Shown: piece by piece, positions 5,420-10,301 of the stretch
How positions within the stretch are numbered: the stretch's first letter is position 1
Layout of the letters: the number at the start of each line of letters is the position of its first letter
Assembly: GCA_947441105.1 (NCBI GenBank)
Contig: CANESN010000020.1
Span: forward strand, 1 to 10,301
Reading direction: 5' to 3'
Source: Micrococcales bacterium
GTDB lineage: Bacteria > Actinomycetota > Actinomycetes > Actinomycetales > Microbacteriaceae
Length of the DNA: 10,301 bases
Made by a program: the position numbers and the translations under genes
The notes under the pieces: generated by a model
The model's database searches: none
Told to the model about the DNA's origin: nothing
Seen by the model: only the letters and a program-made list of their open reading frames with translations

Positions 5420-7540
5420 TTAGTGGCTTAGGCCCGCTTTTTCATACAGCCGCTTCATCCAGCGCGGTGCCCACCAGTTCAGCGAACCAAACAGGCGCAT
5501 CAGTGCCGGCACCAGCAGTGCTCTCACCACGGTGGCATCCAACAGAATTGCAATCGCAATACCAAAACCAAGCATCTTCATGATGGAAACCCCCGAGGAT
5601 GCAAATGCTCCGAAGGTAACCGCCAAGATAAACGCCGCAGCCGTGATGATTCGCCCGGACCGCTGCAAGCCATAAGCCACTGAGTTCACTGTGTTCAGGC
5701 CGGCGTCATGTTGCTCCTTGATGCGAGAGAGCAGGAAGAGCTCGTAGTCCATCGATAGTCCAAAGGCCACCACACCGATCATTACCACCGAGGATGTGTC
5801 TATGGTTCCGGTCACCGAATACTCACCCAGCAACCACTGCAGATGGCCATTTTGGAAGATCCAGGAGACCAGTCCCAAAGTCGCACCCAAAGACAGCACA
5901 TTCAGCAAGATGGCCTTGATCGGAAGTATCACGCTGCCGGTAAACAGGAATAGCAAAATCATGGTGCTGATGAATATCCACAGCGCAGCGATAGGCAGTG
6001 CGCCTTCGATGCCCTGCTGACTGTCGGTGTAGTAAGCAGACGAACCACCAACCAATACCTGATCTAGATCAGATCCCAAGGCTCTGATTTCAACGGTCTT
6101 GTCATAACCGGCTGGGCTTCTGGGCTCCACGTCCGAGATAGCAACGATGTGAGTCCAGTCGGTAACGGCGTCGCTTGGCATGACGTTTACGCGGACAATG
6201 TCTTCAACTTCGGAGAGGTCCTGGACATAGCGCTCAATCGCTTCATCCGTGCCCTGAACCATGATCTCAACCGGGCTAGATTCTCTGCCCTCGAAGCGCT
6301 CTCTGAGCAGGTTCGAGGCAATCTGGGCAGGCGAATCCGCAGGCAACACTCGGTCGTCCACTTGGCCGAAGGAGATGTTTGAGGAAAGCGAGAACAGCGA
6401 GCCTAGGAACAGTAGCGATACGAATAACACCGGCAGTGGCCTGCGCATGGTGAAGCGTGCGAGCTTCTCCCAGCCACCGGTTTCCTTCGGTGCCAGATCG
6501 CGCTTGATGATGCGAAGGCTGTTGACCTTGTCGCCCATCAAATTCAGTAGCGCTGGAACCGCGAGCGCCGCACCAATAATCGCGATCATCACGACGGTAA
6601 AGCCCGCTAGCGCGAAGGACTGCAGGAAGTACTGCGGGAAAAATCCCATCGAAAGCATTACAACGGCAACCGTTAGTCCCGAGAACAAAACGGTCTTGCC
6701 CGCCGATGCCACAGTGTTGGTGACCGATTCAGAAACCGAGTTTCCGGCTGCCCGTTCCTCTCGGAAACGGTTCACCACCAAAAGGCTGTAGTCGATGCCG
6801 AGACCAAGGCCTAGACCGGTAATTAGATTCAGGGCGAAGATTGAAACATCGGTGAACTGACTGGCGAGATAGATCACAAAGAACGATCCGACAATTGCCA
6901 GACCTCCCACCATCAGAGGTAGCGATGCGGCTGTTACCGAGCCAAAGACCAGAATTAGGAGGAACAGGACAACCGGAATCGCAATGGTCTCGGCCCTGAT
7001 CAGATCGGCCTCGATGGTGTGGTTGATCTCTTTAGTGATGGCTTCAAAGCCGGCAAAGTGAACCTGTGCGCCCTGGTAATCACCGGTGTAGGTGTCAACC
7101 AGCTCCGCAACGATTGGGGCGTGCGCAGCAGCGTTATCCAGGTCAACCAGGATGTAGATCAACTTGCCGTCCGTGGATACCAGGGTTGATGGCATCCCCA
7201 GGGTGTAGTAGTTCACAACCTCTGCGACGCCTTCGATATCGGCAAACTTGTTGGATAGCTCTTCAACTAGAGCAAAGTTCTCAAAACTGCCGTCTGCCTT
7301 TTGGGTGTCTGCGCGGGTTTCAAGATCAACCAAGACCACAACCTCGGCAGGGTCCTGGTCAAACTCGTCTCGAAGAATGTCGGAGACCTTAGCGGAGTCA
7401 GAATTTGGATTGTCGTAACCGCCACCCTTTAGGTTGCCAAAGGCCTGGAATCCCCAAACGCTGGATAGGACAATTAGGCCCACAAATCCAAATAGAAACA
7501 GCTTTGAGTGAGAAACGATGGCTTGGCCAAGACGATGCAT
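5420..7540 (-). CDS. MMPL-family (RND superfamily) exporter
   Basis: MMPL proteins are proton-driven exporters of lipids and other hydrophobic molecules in Actinobacteria. The 706-residue protein has the full twofold RND architecture: helix 1 (about 14-32), first extracytoplasmic domain (35-185), a five-helix bundle (about 187-335), helix 7 (about 368-388), second extracytoplasmic domain (390-515) and a final helix bundle (517-690). The proton-relay Asp-Tyr pairs of the family are present in both halves: GIDYSLL (Asp250-Tyr251) and SMDYELF (Asp598-Tyr599). The length matches YdfJ-like MMPL exporters and is shorter than MmpL3, which has a long cytoplasmic tail. The ATG at 7540 has AAAGG 6 nt upstream. 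The substrate is unknown. It is probably co-transcribed with the downstream ligase-like gene and is divergent from the membrane esterase gene. Confidence 0.93.
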   Translation of the reverse strand: MHRLGQAIVSHSKLFLFGFVGLIVLSSVWGFQAFGNLKGGGYDNPNSDSAKVSDILRDEFDQDPAEVVVLVDLETRADTQKADGSFENFALVEELSNKFADIEGVAEVVNYYTLGMPSTLVSTDGKLIYILVDLDNAAAHAPIVAELVDTYTGDYQGAQVHFAGFEAITKEINHTIEADLIRAETIAIPVVLFLLILVFGSVTAASLPLMVGGLAIVGSFFVIYLASQFTDVSIFALNLITGLGLGLGIDYSLLVVNRFREERAAGNSVSESVTNTVASAGKTVLFSGLTVAVVMLSMGFFPQYFLQSFALAGFTVVMIAIIGAALAVPALLNLMGDKVNSLRIIKRDLAPKETGGWEKLARFTMRRPLPVLFVSLLFLGSLFSLSSNISFGQVDDRVLPADSPAQIASNLLRERFEGRESSPVEIMVQGTDEAIERYVQDLSEVEDIVRVNVMPSDAVTDWTHIVAISDVEPRSPAGYDKTVEIRALGSDLDQVLVGGSSAYYTDSQQGIEGALPIAALWIFISTMILLFLFTGSVILPIKAILLNVLSLGATLGLVSWIFQNGHLQWLLGEYSVTGTIDTSSVVMIGVVAFGLSMDYELFLLSRIKEQHDAGLNTVNSVAYGLQRSGRIITAAAFILAVTFGAFASSGVSIMKMLGFGIAIAILLDATVVRALLVPALMRLFGSLNWWAPRWMKRLYEKAGLSH

Positions 7541-7552
7541 TTATAACCTTTG

Positions 7553-7582
7553 TTGAGTTCCAAAGTTATACATTCGCATAAT
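7553..7582 (+). promoter_or_regulatory. Predicted promoter of the DUF2834-esterase gene
   Basis: TTGAGT (7553-7558) and CATAAT (7577-7582) are separated by 18 nt and match the -35 and -10 consensus at 4/6 and 5/6 positions. The mRNA would begin about 12 nt before the ATG at 7601. The region overlaps the divergent MMPL promoter, so the two genes may compete or be co-regulated. Confidence 0.45.
7565..7570 (-). promoter_or_regulatory. Candidate -10 box for the MMPL operon
   Basis: TATAAC on the minus strand (5/6 match to consensus) lies 24 nt before the MMPL ATG and would give a leader of about 18 nt that still includes the AAAGG ribosome-binding site. No good -35 box is seen 16-18 nt upstream, so the call is tentative. 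Confidence 0.4.
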
Positions 7583-7600
7583 TAGTGAAATGATTCCTGA

Positions 7601-8722
7601 ATGGTCAGAAAACTCCAAGCTCGCTCAATAGCTTTCTTTGTCATTGCAGGCATTGGCCTGATCACCGCGTGGGTATTCAATGGCCTTGCGGTAATGAACA
7701 ACCAGGACTATCTCAAGGCCTGGTTTGGCACCGCGGTGGACCTGGTGCTTTCAACCGATCTGTTGGTTGTTGCTGTGGCCGTGGCGATCTTCATGATCTA
7801 CGAGGGTCAGCGCTTAGGCATGAAGCGAGTCTGGCTCTACATCGCCCTGAGCGGTGTCACCGCGATGGCCTTTACTTTCCCGCTGTTTCTAGCGATGCGC
7901 GATCGCAAGCTAATCGAGCAGCGCTTGGCAGGCGGCACTCTTGAGCGCTTTGATTTTGATGGCCACCGAGTTGAGGTTTGGGTGCCAAAAGACCTAAACC
8001 CAAAAACTCCACTGTTGGTAATACACGATGGTCGCAATATTTTTGATGAGCAGGATTCATCCACGGGTAAAACCTGGGAGGTAATCCCTGCGCTTCGCGA
8101 TGAGGTTAGAAGCCCAGCGCCAATCGTGGTTGCGGTCTGGGGGCAAAGCGATGACACCAGAATCAGAGAGCTTTCCCCGGAAAAGATTGTTCGTGACGAC
8201 CTGGAGTTTTACTGGCGTCACATGCCCGAGTCATACCGAGCAACCGGCACCGAACCATTTGGTGATGCTTACGTTTCGCTACTGGCCGACGCGATTGTCC
8301 CGTTTGTTCTCGAGCGCTACGAAATTGAGCACTCAATTGACCGCACCGCCGTTATGGGCTCGAGCATGGGCGGTTTGATCTCGATGTATGCGCTTGGGCA
8401 AAGACCGGATGTGTTTGGAACTGCGATTTGCTTCTCCACCCACTGGATTTTTGGTGAGGATCGAATGGTGAACGGCTTGGTGGCTCAGCTGCCAGCACCG
8501 GGAGAACACAGGGTCTGGACCGACAGCGGCACCATCGAGGTGGATCAGTACTACCCGCCATTTCACAAACTGGCAGAGCAGAAGCTAATTGAGAAGGGCT
8601 ATGTCCCAGGAGATCAGCTAGTCACCAACATCTACCCAAACACCGGTCACCACGAGAGTTACTGGGCTAGAAGGGTGGCAGATGCTCTGAACTGGTGGTT
8701 ACGCTCTGGCCCCCGGACATAA
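7601..8722 (+). CDS. DUF2834 membrane domain fused to an esterase D-type alpha/beta hydrolase
   Basis: The 373-residue protein joins two parts. Residues 1-100 hold three hydrophobic segments (about 9-30, 46-66, 78-98) with the EGQRLGMKRVWL signature (68-79) typical of DUF2834, a domain of unknown function. Residues 112-373 are an alpha/beta hydrolase of the esterase D / enterochelin esterase type (PF00756-like): VWVPKDL, LLVIHDGRNIFDE (138-150), the nucleophile elbow GSSMG with Ser255, a plausible acid at Asp308 (WTDSG) and a catalytic His at 350 or 351 (NTGHHESYW). The basic loop between helices 2 and 3 suggests a cytoplasmic N-terminus and, after three helices, an extracytoplasmic hydrolase. 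The substrate is unknown; the fold includes esterases and the mycolyltransferases of mycobacteria. The start is ATG 7601 with a weak ribosome-binding site. The 3' end overlaps the converging helicase gene by 56 bases. Confidence 0.88.
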   Translation: MVRKLQARSIAFFVIAGIGLITAWVFNGLAVMNNQDYLKAWFGTAVDLVLSTDLLVVAVAVAIFMIYEGQRLGMKRVWLYIALSGVTAMAFTFPLFLAMRDRKLIEQRLAGGTLERFDFDGHRVEVWVPKDLNPKTPLLVIHDGRNIFDEQDSSTGKTWEVIPALRDEVRSPAPIVVAVWGQSDDTRIRELSPEKIVRDDLEFYWRHMPESYRATGTEPFGDAYVSLLADAIVPFVLERYEIEHSIDRTAVMGSSMGGLISMYALGQRPDVFGTAICFSTHWIFGEDRMVNGLVAQLPAPGEHRVWTDSGTIEVDQYYPPFHKLAEQKLIEKGYVPGDQLVTNIYPNTGHHESYWARRVADALNWWLRSGPRT

Positions 8723-10046
8723 ACCGAATCACGTCATGATCAACCATTACATCGGCCATGGTTATGGCTCTTGTGAGGTAAAGACCCTCTAACGCGCGAA
8801 CTCTGGAGAGTGCTACGTAGGTTTGACCAGGGGAAAACGCCCCGCGACCCATGTCGATTTGCACCTCGTCGTAGGTTTGGCCTTGAGACTTGTGGATTGT
8901 TACCGCCCAAGCCAATCGCAGTGGAATCTGCTTGAACTCGGCCAAGGTAATCGGAACCAGGGTCTCTTTTAGCTTGCCAGAGGCCTCATCAAACTCTTCC
9001 TCGACCTCGTAGCGAACCTTTTCCCAGGTTGCAGGGCCAACATCAAACTGCTCGCCATCAACTTCAACGACCACAATGCCTGACTTTGGTAAATCAACTA
9101 CGTGCCCGATGGTGCCGTTGACCCAGCGCTTGATGGTGCCACCGGTGGGTGCCTTCATCATCGAGGAGTCGTCGTTCTTGATAAACATCACCTGAGCCCC
9201 GACCTTGAGCTGCAGATCGGTCTCTGCCGGAAGCGTTCTGCCGAAGATCTTGGCGGCATCATCGGTGTAGCTAGCGCGGAAGTTCTTTGGTTCCTCGGCA
9301 ATAAGGCTCATGCGCTGGGCGTTTACTTGGTTAACGGTGGCGTTGATAGTGGCTAGCTTGATTACATCGGCGTGCGGCGGGAACCTGTTACCAGCTTGGT
9401 TTATGCGATTGAGCATCTCCTGGGTTACAGATCCGTCTCTAATCGCATTGAGAATCTCTTTGAACTCAGCATCTGACTGCCTGAAGATCTCGCCGAGCTC
9501 AAAACGCTCTAGATCCGAGTCTCTCCAGACGTGAGCATCAAAGAACCAACCGGATTGGTAGTTCTCGGCCATGTAGGCACGCTCACTCGGGTCCTGCGGG
9601 GGCACTGGAGCCAATTGGTATGGATCACCGAACATCACCAACTGTGCGCCACCAAATGGCACACTGCGCTTTCCACGGGCAATTCGCAAGGCTCGATCAA
9701 TTGCATCCATCATGTCTGCCGAGACCATGGACACCTCGTCGATGACCAACATGTCTAAAGCTTTTAGCACGTCCCTGGTGCGGCGATTCAGGTGCTTACC
9801 GATGTCGACCTCACCCAAGACGCCAAATGGGAAGGTGAAAAGCGAGTGGATGGTCACGCCACCGACGTTTAGCGCTGCAACTCCGGTTGGAGCACAAACC
9901 GCAAAGCGCTTCTCGGAGTTGGCGGTTAGGTGAGAGAGTAGGGTCGATTTACCGGTTCCGGCGCGGCCGGTTACAAAGACGTGGGCATCGGTTTGCTCAA
10001 TGTATTCAAATAGCGACTGCTGTTCGCCGGATAGCTCGATGATCAT
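8667..10046 (-). CDS. Pif1/RecD-like superfamily 1 DNA helicase
   Basis: This is a predicted ATP-driven 5'-3' DNA helicase (SF1B) acting in replication, repair or recombination. The 459-residue protein shows the helicase motifs in order: Walker A GRAGTGKST (27-35), motif Ia APTGVAA (52-58), Walker B VIDEVSM (101-107), motif III GDPYQLAPV (140-148), EIFRQ (186-190), motif V TIHKSQGQTY (383-392) and motif VI YVALSRVRALEGLYL (410-424). The KSQG and SRVR motifs are typical of Pif1 and RecD2 relatives. It lacks the long N-terminal extension of RecD2 and extra C-terminal domains of longer Pif1-like proteins, so it is a minimal core. Its ATG overlaps the TGA of the ctaG-like gene (ATGA), implying coupled translation, with AGGA 9 nt upstream. 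The last 18 codons overlap the converging esterase gene. Confidence 0.93.
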   Translation of the reverse strand: MIIELSGEQQSLFEYIEQTDAHVFVTGRAGTGKSTLLSHLTANSEKRFAVCAPTGVAALNVGGVTIHSLFTFPFGVLGEVDIGKHLNRRTRDVLKALDMLVIDEVSMVSADMMDAIDRALRIARGKRSVPFGGAQLVMFGDPYQLAPVPPQDPSERAYMAENYQSGWFFDAHVWRDSDLERFELGEIFRQSDAEFKEILNAIRDGSVTQEMLNRINQAGNRFPPHADVIKLATINATVNQVNAQRMSLIAEEPKNFRASYTDDAAKIFGRTLPAETDLQLKVGAQVMFIKNDDSSMMKAPTGGTIKRWVNGTIGHVVDLPKSGIVVVEVDGEQFDVGPATWEKVRYEVEEEFDEASGKLKETLVPITLAEFKQIPLRLAWAVTIHKSQGQTYDEVQIDMGRGAFSPGQTYVALSRVRALEGLYLTRAITMADVMVDHDVIRFMSGGQSVTTSSEHLPPF

Positions 10047-10301
10047 CGGCGTTTGTCCTGTTTCTTTGCTCGCTCTTCGAGCATCTTGTTGTAATCCTCA
10101 ACATCTTGGTTGCCACCGCGGTCAGATGCTCGATCTAGCCTGCGACGCTCTCGAACATCGCTCTGGTACCACTGGTAGACGACCACAAGGGTAATGATCA
10201 GAGTTGGAATCTCTCCCACGCCCCAGGCAAAGGCCCCGCCGACCGCTTGATCGGCAAGTGGGTCATCGCCCCAGGTTCGACCCATCGAGCCAAACCAGTC
10301 A
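10043..10301 (-). CDS. CtaG-type cytochrome c oxidase assembly protein (partial, only the C-terminus)
   Basis: Only the last 85 residues are in the window; the gene continues off the right edge, and the Met at 10285 is internal because the frame stays open before it. The sequence DPLADQAVGGAFAWGVGEIP followed by one membrane helix (about TLIITLVVVYQWY), then a basic tail with ERRRLDR and a VEDYNKML-like stretch, matches the end of actinobacterial caa3_CtaG-type proteins, which help insert copper into cytochrome oxidase and are sometimes fused to a CopD-like domain. Whether this one has a CopD half cannot be seen. Its TGA at 10045-10043 overlaps the helicase ATG by 4 bases. Confidence 0.8.
   Translation of the reverse strand, partial: DWFGSMGRTWGDDPLADQAVGGAFAWGVGEIPTLIITLVVVYQWYQSDVRERRRLDRASDRGGNQDVEDYNKMLEERAKKQDKRR

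Noticed and set aside
6149..6791. Plus-strand open frames of 77 and 176 codons inside the MMPL gene.
   Set aside because: The minus strand encodes an uninterrupted exporter with both Asp-Tyr pairs; the plus frames are antisense shadows rich in Ser/Arg/Thr.
8667..10046. RecD subunit of RecBCD or RecD2 rather than a Pif1-like helicase.
   Set aside because: The protein is too short for RecD or RecD2, lacks their N-terminal domain, and no recB or recC neighbours are present. It is described as Pif1/RecD-like.
1..10301. CRISPR array, insertion sequence, prophage or tRNA-linked integration site.
   Set aside because: No regular spaced repeats, transposase or integrase motifs, or tRNA-like cloverleaf were noticed on either strand.

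Overview
The window looks like a stretch of chromosome from a compact-genome actinobacterium. The best guess is a freshwater Microbacteriaceae of the Rhodoluna/Aquiluna type. Reasons: a moderate GC content judged by eye, non-ATG starts (GTG, TTG), genes that abut or overlap almost everywhere, and an actinobacterial gene set (cyclophilin followed by a rhomboid protease, MMPL transporter, DUF2834 domain, CtaG-type oxidase assembly protein). The genus is inference. No tRNA, rRNA, transposase, phage gene or CRISPR array is visible, and no gap longer than about 130 bases lacks a gene.

Layout. 1-905 (minus): cyclophilin peptidyl-prolyl isomerase followed with no gap by a rhomboid protease that runs off the left edge. 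955-2132 (plus): short-chain dehydrogenase and an overlapping DoxX-like membrane protein. 2181-2707 (minus): a complete yefM-yoeB toxin-antitoxin operon with a recognisable promoter and paired-palindrome operator. 2838-4028 (plus): GT4 glycosyltransferase, converging on and overlapping an O-antigen ligase/polymerase-like protein (4006-5388, minus). The latter lies downstream of a large MMPL/RND exporter (5420-7540, minus). 7601-8722 (plus): a DUF2834 membrane domain fused to an esterase D-type hydrolase, divergent from the exporter. 8667-10046 (minus): a Pif1/RecD-like SF1 helicase, converging on and overlapping the esterase gene. 10043-10301 (minus): the C-terminus of a CtaG-type cytochrome oxidase assembly protein, coupled to the helicase by a 4-base overlap.

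How the genes may work together. The centre of the window (2838-8722) is rich in envelope functions: a sugar transferase, a Wzy/WaaL-family membrane enzyme, a lipid-type exporter and a membrane-anchored esterase D-fold enzyme predicted to face outwards. One possible reading is a surface glycolipid or polysaccharide assembly locus, with the MMPL-esterase pair resembling in outline the MmpL3-antigen 85 export-and-transfer arrangement. This is a hypothesis, not something the sequence proves. The toxin-antitoxin operon is a self-contained, autoregulated unit between unrelated genes.

The points most worth a second look are the YefM-YoeB-like operator geometry, the likely ATC start of the ligase-like gene behind a strong Shine-Dalgarno sequence, the DUF2834-esterase fusion, the in-frame zero-gap stop/start between the cyclophilin and rhomboid genes, and two tail-to-tail coding overlaps.
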